Origin: Candidatus Rifleibacteriota bacterium
Lineage (GTDB): Bacteria > Riflebacteria > Ozemobacteria > Ozemobacterales > Ozemobacteraceae
DNA: 7,335 nt
Direction of reading: 5' to 3'
Assembly: GCA_017526725.1 (NCBI GenBank)
Contig: JAFXRA010000287.1
Coordinates: 1-7,335, forward strand
Position numbers and translations under genes: made by a program. Under the pieces are notes generated by a model. It saw only the letters and a program-made list of their open reading frames with translations. It did no database searches and had not been told where the DNA came from. This document shows positions 1 through 6,782 of this stretch, in pieces (positions within the stretch are counted from its first letter, which is position 1; each line of letters begins with the position of its first letter).

Positions 1-1204
1 AAATGCCTACAGTTTGAGCAAACTTATAGAGCATCAGTTTTCCAAAGGGCATAATTAAGCCAGAAAGCAGGCTGCAGAACAAACCTATCATTATAAAGAC
101 AAATCTTGGCATTACTTCCATATTACTCTGGAAAGTGAGAACAAATATTCCGAAGAAGAAACAGAAGAGCCACAGACCCAATAATTCATAGCTTGCAGGG
201 CGCATATTTTCCTTAAGAAATCTGAAACATGGGAAAATCAGGAAAAGTGCTAAGGCAATCAAATGACTAGCAATAACCATCTTGGGCATAATCCACATTC
301 CGTCATAAATATACCCATCACCAGACAATAATGCTTTATATACATCTTTGATGCAATAAATCTGAGAAAACAGCAATAAACCAACCCCAGCAATTACAAA
401 GATAAATATATGCCAGAAGGTAGTTTTCTTCCCTAAAGCAGAAGCAATGAATCCTAATGCGGTAAATAACAATATAAAATAAAATATAGAAAGCAATCTG
501 CCTAAGAATAACGGCAAAAAGCTTATAAACATAAAAAATGGCTGATTTGTTAACAATTCAAGAAAACTAGATTCTGGATTATTATCAATGTTTTTCTTAC
601 CGATTATCTCACAAGTACTGTAAGCTCTCCCAAAATTTGCGTTATGCATATCAATAGCAAGACACATTCTGAGATCTTCGAAAGAATAGCCATTATCTTC
701 AGAAAAACTATCGTCTTTGTTACCTAATAATTCTTCTGCTCTTGAGCTCATACCCATCAACAGATTAATCAAGGCTAATTTAACTCTGGCAGAGTTTTTA
801 TTCTTATTTAAACCTAAAGCTTGCAAAAAATCGTTTGCTGCTAATTCAAACTCCTTTTTCGCAATATGAACCTTGCCCTTAATATAAAGGACTTCTGCTT
901 TACCCATATCAGGCAATTTATCAATAGGAATTCTATTCAGGCTTTTTTCTGCCAAATAAGGGTTATTATTATTTGAATAAAGAATTGCAATATTTAAAAG
1001 AGGAAGAACATTATTAGAATGTTCATATGCTTCTTCATAACTAGCTACGGCTTCATCTAAATTGCCATTTTTTTCAGCCTTCAAAGCCTTTTGAAGAAGA
1101 AGTTGATAAACGTTATCAGATTCTAGTTTAGATTTTGAAGTCTGAGCAAAAGAACAATCAACCAAACTTATTAGTATTATTATTATCAGCCAATATTTCT
1201 TCAT
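1..1204 (-). CDS. Exported TPR protein with C-terminal membrane segments (partial, 3' end outside window)
   Basis: The reading frame is open from an ATG at 1204 to the left edge, giving 401 codons of an incomplete protein. Residues 1-20 look like a signal peptide: MKK, then a hydrophobic run, then a likely signal peptidase I site after CSFA. Residues about 30-160 are helical repeats of TPR type; the clearest spans about 103-136 (AEVLYIKGKVHIAKKEFELA). From about 222 the protein is strongly hydrophobic, with roughly five membrane segments near 223-258, 262-284, 306-327, 340-358 and 366-386. The predicted layout is therefore an extracytoplasmic TPR domain tethered to a polytopic membrane domain. 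The layout recalls BatE-like TPR/membrane proteins of aerotolerance operons, but I see no specific motif and do not assign that name. The ribosome binding site is weak (GAGAAG). The start lies 23 bp after the 53-aa gene, so co-transcription is likely. Function unknown. Confidence 0.8.
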   Translation of the reverse strand, partial: MKKYWLIIIILISLVDCSFAQTSKSKLESDNVYQLLLQKALKAEKNGNLDEAVASYEEAYEHSNNVLPLLNIAILYSNNNNPYLAEKSLNRIPIDKLPDMGKAEVLYIKGKVHIAKKEFELAANDFLQALGLNKNKNSARVKLALINLLMGMSSRAEELLGNKDDSFSEDNGYSFEDLRMCLAIDMHNANFGRAYSTCEIIGKKNIDNNPESSFLELLTNQPFFMFISFLPLFLGRLLSIFYFILLFTALGFIASALGKKTTFWHIFIFVIAGVGLLLFSQIYCIKDVYKALLSGDGYIYDGMWIMPKMVIASHLIALALFLIFPCFRFLKENMRPASYELLGLWLFCFFFGIFVLTFQSNMEVMPRFVFIMIGLFCSLLSGLIMPFGKLMLYKFAQTVGI

Positions 1205-1227
1205 CAAAATCTTCTCTCAGCAATAAA

Positions 1228-1389
1228 CTATTTATTTTCTTGAGATGCTTCTTTGGATAAGCTAACAAGAATAAAGTCTCCAACTTTAGTATCTGAAGCA
1301 ATTTCAGAAGAATGCAAATTCAAAATATCTCCATTTTCCAATAGACAGCGGAAATAATCACCTTTTTTAGATTCTATTACACCCTTCAT
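1228..1389 (-). CDS. Small 53-aa protein, possibly DUF3006-like
   Basis: This short gene starts at an ATG preceded by a strong GGAGG with 5-nt spacing and ends with TAG. It encodes 53 residues beginning MKGVIESKKGDYFRCLLENG, with a later VGDFILVSL strand. The pattern (basic start, GDY, an LENGD turn, then GD before a hydrophobic strand) suggests a small all-beta fold. It resembles the DUF3006 pattern as I remember it, or a minimal OB/SH3-like barrel. That similarity is recalled rather than computed. There are no cysteine pairs, no signal peptide and no membrane segment. The gene lies 17 bp after the 117-aa gene and 23 bp before the TPR/membrane gene, so it is probably translated from the same mRNA. 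The strong ribosome binding site and tight spacing are the main evidence that it is real. Function unknown. Confidence 0.72.
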   Translation of the reverse strand: MKGVIESKKGDYFRCLLENGDILNLHSSEIASDTKVGDFILVSLSKEASQENK

Positions 1390-1394
1390 AACGC

Positions 1395-1399
1395 CCTCC
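1395..1399 (-). promoter_or_regulatory. Strong ribosome binding site of the 53-aa gene
   Basis: The coding strand reads GGAGG, then GCGTT, then ATG. This is the best Shine-Dalgarno match in the window at near-ideal spacing. It supports translation of the 53-aa gene, which is otherwise short enough to be overlooked. Confidence 0.7.
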
Positions 1400-1408
1400 A
1401 AATAATAA

Positions 1409-1762
1409 TTAGAAACCTAATTGTGAAAGAAAATGTTCTACAAACTTTTGTATTTCCATCACAGAAGAATCTTGCCGAGTAGCTTCAAGAAAAGCAATTT
1501 TAACACCACGCATTTCCCCTTCTCTGGTTTTGTATACCTCTATACGGTATACAAACTGCTGAGAAAAATTCTTATGAGGAAACACTTTTACCAACAGATG
1601 AGAATAATCCTGCAGTCTCAAAATTAGAGATTCTTGTAAAGGACTCGCCTGTATGGAAACATCCATTCCATAATCTTCCTTATTACGGAAAAGATAGCGC
1701 TGGGAGGCTCTGAATATTAAGTCTCCCACATCCTGCAAGCTTAGATAAAAGTCTTTATCCAT
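1409..1762 (-). CDS. Hypothetical protein, 117 aa
   Basis: The gene runs from ATG (1762) to TAA, with AAGGG 7 nt upstream of the start. I do not recognise the family. The product is soluble-looking, with no signal peptide, membrane segment or cysteine pair. The N-terminal 25 residues look helical (LSLQDVGDLIFRASQRYLF). A central part of alternating hydrophobic residues (SLILRLQDYSHLLVKVF, FVYRIEVYKT, VKIAFLEAT) suggests a beta-sheet. The last 20 residues look like an amphipathic helix (VMEIQKFVEHFLSQLGF). An alpha/beta sandwich is a reasonable guess from this pattern, but it is only inference. It lies 60 bp downstream of valS, after a hairpin, and 17 bp upstream of the 53-aa gene. An opposite-strand frame at 1433-1627 is taken to be its shadow. 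Confidence 0.75.
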   Translation of the reverse strand: MDKDFYLSLQDVGDLIFRASQRYLFRNKEDYGMDVSIQASPLQESLILRLQDYSHLLVKVFPHKNFSQQFVYRIEVYKTREGEMRGVKIAFLEATRQDSSVMEIQKFVEHFLSQLGF

Positions 1763-1780
1763 TTACAAACCCTTGTCTAA

Positions 1781-1813
1781 TTTTGATAAGCAAAGACTCC
1801 TTTCTCATCAAAA
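1781..1813 (-). other. Intergenic hairpin between valS and the 117-aa gene
   Basis: On the coding strand TTTTGATGAG (1813-1804) pairs with CTTATCAAAA (1790-1781), with one G-U wobble. AAAG (1803-1800) then pairs with CTTT (1795-1792) around a GAGT loop, leaving one bulged G. This gives about 14 pairs in 33 nt and fills most of the 60-bp gap. The stem is AU-rich and is followed by TTAGAC rather than a U-run, so it is not a typical intrinsic terminator. It could be an mRNA-processing or stability element, a weak attenuator, or chance in AT-rich DNA. Confidence 0.4.
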
Positions 1814-1822
1814 CTATTGTCA

Positions 1823-4489
1823 TCAGATACTTTCAAGCTCTTTCTTGTATTCATTGAGTTTTTCAAGCTGCTGATCATATCCGGCAACATCTGTTCTTAT
1901 TCTTTCGACCACTTCAGCAGGTGCTTTATTTACAAAATTTTCATTATCAAGCTTGAATGCAATTTTAGCTCTGTTCTTTTCTGTGTTTTCTATTTCTTTA
2001 GTAACACGGGCAAGTTCAACAGCTATATCAATTACACCAGCCAAATCAATGCAAACTTCAGTAGATCCAGCAAGACCAACCAAGTGACCAACAGGTTTTT
2101 TATCAACAATTTCAAACTTTTCTACACCTGCTAATGCAGAAATCATCTGAACTTGTTTTGTGTAAGCACTGCCAAGTTTTCCATTATCAATAACTCTAAC
2201 AGTCAGCTTTTTAGCCGGAGAAATATTTGCAGAAGCTCTCATGTTTCTGATTACTCTGACTGCTTCCATCAATTCACTGATTTCTGCTTCTAATGAAGCG
2301 TCAATCAAGTTCTTGTCAGCTGTCGGGAAAGAGGCCTGCATTAAGAAACCTTCACTGCCAGGCAATTTCTGCCAGATTTCTTCTGTAACAAACGGCATAA
2401 ATGGATGCAAAACTCTGAGAGCGGTGTCAAGACAGCTAAGAAGAACTTGCTGAACATTAGCTTTTCTTTCTGCATCCTGTCCGAACAATACAGATTTGCT
2501 CATTTCTATATACCAGTCGCAGAAGTCATTCCAAATAAATTCATAAACAGCTTTCAAAGCATCGTTGAATCTGAAATTACCTTCAACAAGCAGGCTTCTA
2601 ACCTGATCAACGGTATAGTTCATTCTAGAAATTATCCATCTATCAACTTCGCTCAATTTGCTGGTATCAGGAAGTTTGTTCTTAATGCTTACATCAGCAC
2701 CTTCCAGATTCATCAAAACGAAACGAGAAGCGTTCCAAAGCTTATTGGCAAAGTTTCTGCCTATTTCGACTTTATTTTCTGCAAAGCGAATGTCTTGTCC
2801 AACAGGCGCAAGAGATACAATTGTATATCTAAGAGCGTCAGCACCATATTTAGCTATAATGTCTAACGGATCTGGGCTATTGCCAAGAGATTTGCTCATC
2901 TTGCGTCCCTTCATATCTCTGACGATGCTTGTAAAATAAACATCGTGGAAAGGACATTTATCAAGGAAATAATAGCCAGACATAACCATTCTTGCAACCC
3001 AGAAGAAAATAATATCTGGACCAGTTACAAGTGTATCTGTAGGATAGAATTTCTTTAAAGTTTCAGTTTCTTCTGGCCAGCCCATGGTTGAGAAAGGCCA
3101 CAACCAAGAAGAGAACCAAGTATCAAGAACATCTGAATCCTGATTGATTCCTTCGGTTGCACCACATTTAGAACATTTTGCCGGCTGTTCTGCAGCAACC
3201 ATTACTTCACCGCAGTGACTGCAAGTATAAGCGGGAATTCTATGACCCCACCAGAGTTGACGGCTGATACACCAGTCACGGATGTTTTCCATCCAATGCA
3301 GGTAGACAGAACCCCATCTGGCAGGCGTAAAACGTAAAGTGCCGTTTTTATAAGCTTCAATTGCTTTAACAGCTAGAGGTTTCATCTTAACGAACCACTG
3401 ATCAGAAAGATAGGGTTCAATAATTGTTTTACAACGTTCGCAGTGACCAACGGCCAACTGATGGTCTTCTATTTTGTCTAGAAGCCCCATTTCTTCAAGG
3501 CGTTTAACAATAGCTTCTCTGCATTCAAATCTATCCATGCCCTTGAATTCAGCAGCATTTTCATTCATAACGCCAGTTTCATCCATAACAATAATCTGAG
3601 CTAGATTATGACGGCGGCCAACTTCAAAGTCATTGGGGTCATGGGCTGGAGTAATCTTAACAGCACCAGTACCAAAAGCTTTATCAACGTAATCGTCAGC
3701 AATAACTGGTATTTCGCGATTTACAAAAGGAACCACAACTGTTTTGCCAATCATGTCTTTGAAACGTTCATCAGATGGATTAACAGCTACAGCAGTATCG
3801 CCTAACAGGGTTTATGGACGAGTAGTAGCAATTTGAATAGCGCCGTTACCGTCTTTACAGGGGTAATGCATATACCAAAGATGACCATTGGTATCTTCTG
3901 GAATTTTTTCTTCGTCAGAAAGTGCCGTTCTACAGCGGGGACACCAGTTGATGATATATTTGCCCTTATAGATTAAACCATCGTTATAAAGTTTAATAAA
4001 AGTATTCTGAACAGCTTTGCTCAAGCCTTCATCCATAGTAAAGCGTTCTCTATCCCAGTCGCAGGAACAGCCAAGCTTACGAAGCTGCTTCAAAATGATT
4101 CCGCCGTATTTTTCTTTCCATTCCCAAACTCTGTTAACAAACTTTTCGCGGCCTAAATCGTGTCTTGTTAGTTTTTCTTTTGCAAGAGCCTTTTCAACAA
4201 CATTCTGAGTTGCAATACCAGCATGGTCAGTGCCTGGAAGCCACATGGCTTCAAAACCAAGCATACGATGATAACGGATTAAAATATCCTGCAGAGTATT
4301 GTTGAGAATATGCCCCATTGTGAGCATACCAGTAACATTTGGCGGAGGAATTACTATAGAGTATTTTTCTTTTTTAGAATCTTCATGGGCGTGAAAACAA
4401 CCGTTTTCCTGCCATTTAGCATAGATGTTATTTTCAACATCTACTGGTTCATAAGCCTTAGATAATAGTTTCTGTTCATTGTCGGACAT
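1823..4489 (-). pseudogene. valS: Valyl-tRNA synthetase (valS) interrupted by one in-frame TAA
   Basis: Valyl-tRNA synthetase is a cytoplasmic class I enzyme that charges tRNA-Val and edits mischarged threonine. Read through codon 226, the frame encodes 888 residues, a normal length. Visible parts are: the HIGH-type signature as TMGH (57-60); WLPGTDHAGIATQ (83-95); the NWCPRC pair (184, 187); the CP1 editing domain with ATTRP (221-225), GDTAVAVNP and ITPAHDPNDFEVG (about 280-292); Cys pairs at 350/353, 423/426 and 439/442; KMSKS (530-534); the anticodon-binding helical domain (about 610-700); and the C-terminal tRNA-binding coiled coil (about 820-888). Codon 226, normally Glu of TTRPE, is TAA. 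There is no frameshift and no other lesion. As written, translation would yield 225 residues lacking KMSKS and most of the editing domain. The first downstream ATG (3754) has no good ribosome binding site. The start at 4489 has GAAGG about 9 nt upstream, 29 bp after the coiled-coil gene. If the stop is a sequencing error, this is an ordinary functional valS. Confidence 0.93.
3812..3814 (-). other. In-frame TAA in the ATTRPE motif of valS
   Basis: The coding strand reads GCT ACT ACT CGT CCA TAA ACC CTG, that is A-T-T-R-P-stop-T-L, followed in the same frame by LGDTAVAVNPSDERF. Family members have ATTRPETLLGDTAVAVNP here, so TAA stands where GAA is expected. One base explains it: plus-strand position 3814 is a where c would restore Glu. 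Confidence 0.95.
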
Positions 4490-4518
4490 AAGTAAAAACC
4501 TTCAATATTTGTTGTAGA

Positions 4519-6609
4519 TTATTTCTGTATAATATGCAGTAACTTATCAAATTCATCAGAGCTGAGTTTAAGATTCTTGGCCTGAGAGAATATATTAAGC
4601 TTGGTTTCAAGATTCTGAATCTTAAGTTTTGTTCTTTCGTCTGGTTTCAAGTCGTAAGCCTGTTTCAAATAATCAACTGCTTCCTGGAACTTGGATTCAG
4701 AGATTAAGACATCAGCCATGCTGAGTATTAATGGAACATAGTTGGAATCAAGCTGCAAACCGGCTTCAATATATTCCTTAGCCTTAGAAAGATTTCCTTT
4801 TTCAAGCATTCTTTCAGAGAAACGATTAAAAGTAATGGCTGTTGGTTCGAAAACAGGCAGACTATCTATTGGCAAACCATTAGGAGCAAGAATCTTAGCA
4901 CCGCAAAGGTGGCAGAAACGGCTTTCAGGATTAGTCTGTTCAGCACCGCAGGAACTGCACTTAAAGAGATTCTGAACGACCCATACCTTTGATTTCTTAA
5001 TAACAGCATCGCCTTTTTTATAGCCTTTTTCGACTTCAAAAACGATACAACGTTCCGGGAATCTATCACTTCTAAAATAATCAGTAGCAATATGTTTGCT
5101 GACATCATATTCTTCAGAAATTACCGGCATATAGCTAATCTGGTTAGGAATTATCAACCTATCCATCAACTTCTTATGCAAAGCTTGAAGTTCTGGATCC
5201 TGCTTTTTGGAAAGAGCTGTATCTAATCCGTCAAAGAAATCGATAAAGCTGCCAATGATGTCTCCATTATCAAAATTAATAGGAGCATCAGTCTTTTCAA
5301 CAGCCTTTTCTTCAGCTATCTTGTTCTTCAAAATATTAAGTTCAGTTTCTTTTTCGTTAAGCTGATGTCTAACCATCTTCAACTGTTTATCAAAATTCTG
5401 AATGGTTAAAAGCTGGTCAGCAACCTGCTGAGTAAGAGATTCGTATTCATCAGCTTCATGAGGGACAGAAGAACCTTCTGACAATCTAGCTTCTAGAGCT
5501 TTACGAAGAACAGCAATTTCATCTTCTTTATCAACGACAGTCTGCTGTAACTGAGAAATCTGAAGAACATATTCTTCTTTTTTTGTCTGAGTAACCAATT
5601 CAGAACGAACACGTTCCAGTTCTTCGTTTAGTTTTTCCACATCACCTTCAGCTACAGTTAACTTCATAGCTATTTCGGTGTACTCTTGCTTTTCATTCTT
5701 AAGAACTTCTATCTGTTGTTCTAAGTCTTCAACCTTATCATTTTCACCAGCAAGTCTGGCTATTTCATTCTTAGCTTCTACCAAAGCTTCATTAGCCTTT
5801 TTCAATTCTTCATCGGAAGAAATCTGACCACGTTCTTTGCCAGCTAATTCTATTTGAAGTTCTTCAACTTTTCGAGTGAGTTCTGAAACCTGATTTTTAT
5901 AAGCTTCAGCTTCCAAAGAAACCTGTGAAAGCTGAGCCTGATTCTGTTCGTTCGCTTCTTTCAAAGCTTTTTGAACCTGTTCTGCGTTAGCATTAAGCTG
6001 ATCTGGAACAGATTCCAACTCAGCGGTCTTTGCTTTAAGTTCATTAGAAGTCATCTGAAGTTCAGCCTGCTTAGCTTCCAACATTCCATTTAATTCAGAA
6101 ATTTTCTGAGCAGACTGTTCATATTCAGTCTTAAAACTTTCTAATTCATTTTTCAATTGAGTATTGGAATCAGAAAGACTTATATTTTCTATTTTGAGGG
6201 TATCTAATTCTGCCTTGGCATTCTGGTAATCAGTTTGAATTTTTCTTATATTTTCTTCTAATTCTGTAATCTTGGGATCTTCAGCATATTCAGCAACAGT
6301 CATATTTTTGCTTTGTTCAAGCATTTCATTCAAAGAACGAATCTGTTCGTCTTTTTCAGCTCCAATGCTAGCGCAAAGTTTTTTCTGTTCTTCTAATTCA
6401 CCACGTAAGCCTTCTAGTTCAGAATTTTTCTGCTCTAAAACTCGTTGTAAATCATCTGATTTTTCTGCATCAGCCTCTCCAGCTTCAATCTGGCTCTTTA
6501 AATTCCTAATCTGTAATTGAAGCAGTTTTATCAGATTATCTTTCTGAACAATCTGCTGATTCAATTTTTTGAAAAATTCATTACTAATCTCGCCGTTGGC
6601 TTCTGGCAT
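4519..6609 (-). CDS. Long coiled-coil protein with GrpE-like domain, zinc ribbon and TPRs
   Basis: The product is 696 residues from the chosen start. Residues about 10-440 are nearly continuous heptad-type coiled coil rich in Glu, Lys, Leu and Gln. Residues about 448-546 resemble the C-terminal half of GrpE, the DnaK nucleotide-exchange factor. SFIDFFDGLDTAL matches the helix usually reading LLPVLDNLERAL; EYDVSKHIA matches the FDPxxHEA motif; and CIVFEVEKGYKKGD followed by KSKVWVV matches the beta-domain end (KGYxxGDRVLRPAxVxV). A CxxC-x11-CxxC zinc ribbon follows (Cys 551, 554, 566, 569), then about two TPRs (592-660) and a helical tail. There is no signal peptide, so it is probably cytoplasmic. 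A role as an Hsp70-linked scaffold is inference; the GrpE match is from memory of the family pattern, and the coiled coil could equally mark a structural or cell-division protein. ATGs at 6609 and 6612 are adjacent. AGGAG lies 7 nt before 6609 and 4 nt before 6612, so 6609 is preferred. The frame extends to 6657, but those residues lie upstream of the ribosome binding site. Confidence 0.85.
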   Translation of the reverse strand: MPEANGEISNEFFKKLNQQIVQKDNLIKLLQLQIRNLKSQIEAGEADAEKSDDLQRVLEQKNSELEGLRGELEEQKKLCASIGAEKDEQIRSLNEMLEQSKNMTVAEYAEDPKITELEENIRKIQTDYQNAKAELDTLKIENISLSDSNTQLKNELESFKTEYEQSAQKISELNGMLEAKQAELQMTSNELKAKTAELESVPDQLNANAEQVQKALKEANEQNQAQLSQVSLEAEAYKNQVSELTRKVEELQIELAGKERGQISSDEELKKANEALVEAKNEIARLAGENDKVEDLEQQIEVLKNEKQEYTEIAMKLTVAEGDVEKLNEELERVRSELVTQTKKEEYVLQISQLQQTVVDKEDEIAVLRKALEARLSEGSSVPHEADEYESLTQQVADQLLTIQNFDKQLKMVRHQLNEKETELNILKNKIAEEKAVEKTDAPINFDNGDIIGSFIDFFDGLDTALSKKQDPELQALHKKLMDRLIIPNQISYMPVISEEYDVSKHIATDYFRSDRFPERCIVFEVEKGYKKGDAVIKKSKVWVVQNLFKCSSCGAEQTNPESRFCHLCGAKILAPNGLPIDSLPVFEPTAITFNRFSERMLEKGNLSKAKEYIEAGLQLDSNYVPLILSMADVLISESKFQEAVDYLKQAYDLKPDERTKLKIQNLETKLNIFSQAKNLKLSSDEFDKLLHIIQK

Positions 6610-6616
6610 CATAGAT

Positions 6617-6621
6617 CTCCT
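6617..6621 (-). promoter_or_regulatory. Ribosome binding site that fixes the start of the coiled-coil gene
   Basis: The coding strand reads AGGAG ATCT ATG ATG. The Shine-Dalgarno sequence selects one of the two adjacent ATGs (6609, with 6612 as second choice) and argues against the in-frame ATG at 6657. Starting at 6657 would add a spurious hydrophobic segment of about 16 residues. Confidence 0.75.
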
Positions 6622-6654
6622 AACACGTGCATTTAACAACAATATATAAACTAA

Positions 6655-6698
6655 CACAGATATGCTGTGACAGCCAAGATACCCTTTTTAACGTCACA
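6655..6698. repeat. Overlapping inverted repeats upstream of the coiled-coil gene
   Basis: Plus-strand CACAG (6655-6659) and CTGTG (6665-6669) form a perfect 5-bp inverted repeat with a 5-bp centre. TGTGAC (6666-6671) overlaps it and is the inverted partner of GTCACA (6693-6698), 21 bp away. The shared arm means the two pairings exclude each other. They lie in the inferred 5' leader of the coiled-coil gene. They could be operator half-sites for a dimeric regulator or alternative leader RNA hairpins; arms of 5-6 bp can also arise by chance. Confidence 0.35.
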
Positions 6699-6734
6699 AA
6701 ATATCAATGTTAGACAATAACCTTAAAGTTAGAT

Positions 6735-6763
6735 AGTCTAGCATAGAGTTTAAATCAATGCAA
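6735..6763 (-). promoter_or_regulatory. Candidate sigma-70-type promoter for the coiled-coil gene
   Basis: On the coding strand TTGCAT (6763-6758) is separated by 17 bp from TAGACT (6740-6735), which is preceded by TGC, an extended -10 element (TGnTAnnnT). Transcription would start near 6728 and leave a leader of about 115-120 nt before the coiled-coil gene. The -35 match is partial, and AT-rich DNA gives many such matches, so this is tentative. It is the best candidate in the only sizeable gap of the window. Confidence 0.3.
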
Positions 6764-6782
6764 CTTTCTATCTTAAAAGGAT

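Noticed and set aside
1150..1160. Lipoprotein signal (LVDC) in the exported TPR protein
   Set aside because: Asp directly before Cys does not fit a usual lipobox, which has Gly, Ala or Ser there. Signal peptidase I cleavage after CSFA fits better.
1755..1823. 22-codon frame whose ATG overlaps the valS stop (TGATG)
   Set aside because: It is very short, runs through the hairpin and the ribosome binding site of the 117-aa gene, and has no recognisable product; probably chance.
1817..2866. Open frames of 70-153 codons on the plus strand (for example 1817-2134, 2405-2866, 2658-2939)
   Set aside because: They lie opposite the clearly conserved valS frame and have low-complexity, non-family-like translations and no convincing ribosome binding sites. 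They are shadows of valS.
1823..3754. The 643-codon part of valS as an independent gene or a programmed two-subunit valyl-tRNA synthetase
   Set aside because: The break falls inside a conserved motif of the editing domain, the first downstream ATG lacks a good ribosome binding site, and 19 conserved residues between the stop and that ATG would be lost. A point mutation or sequence error is simpler.
3812..3814. Reassigned genetic code in which TAA is read as an amino acid
   Set aside because: The 117-aa, coiled-coil and YvyF-like genes all end at TAA in sensible places, and only one sense-position TAA is seen.
4490..4518. T-box or other leader controlling valS
   Set aside because: Only 29 bp separate valS from the upstream gene, too short for a T-box, and no specifier or antiterminator elements are visible.
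6610..6657. Extended N-terminus of the coiled-coil protein starting MLVYILLL
   Set aside because: The ribosome binding site AGGAG lies inside this stretch, directly before the ATG pair at 6612/6609, so the hydrophobic extension is untranslated leader.
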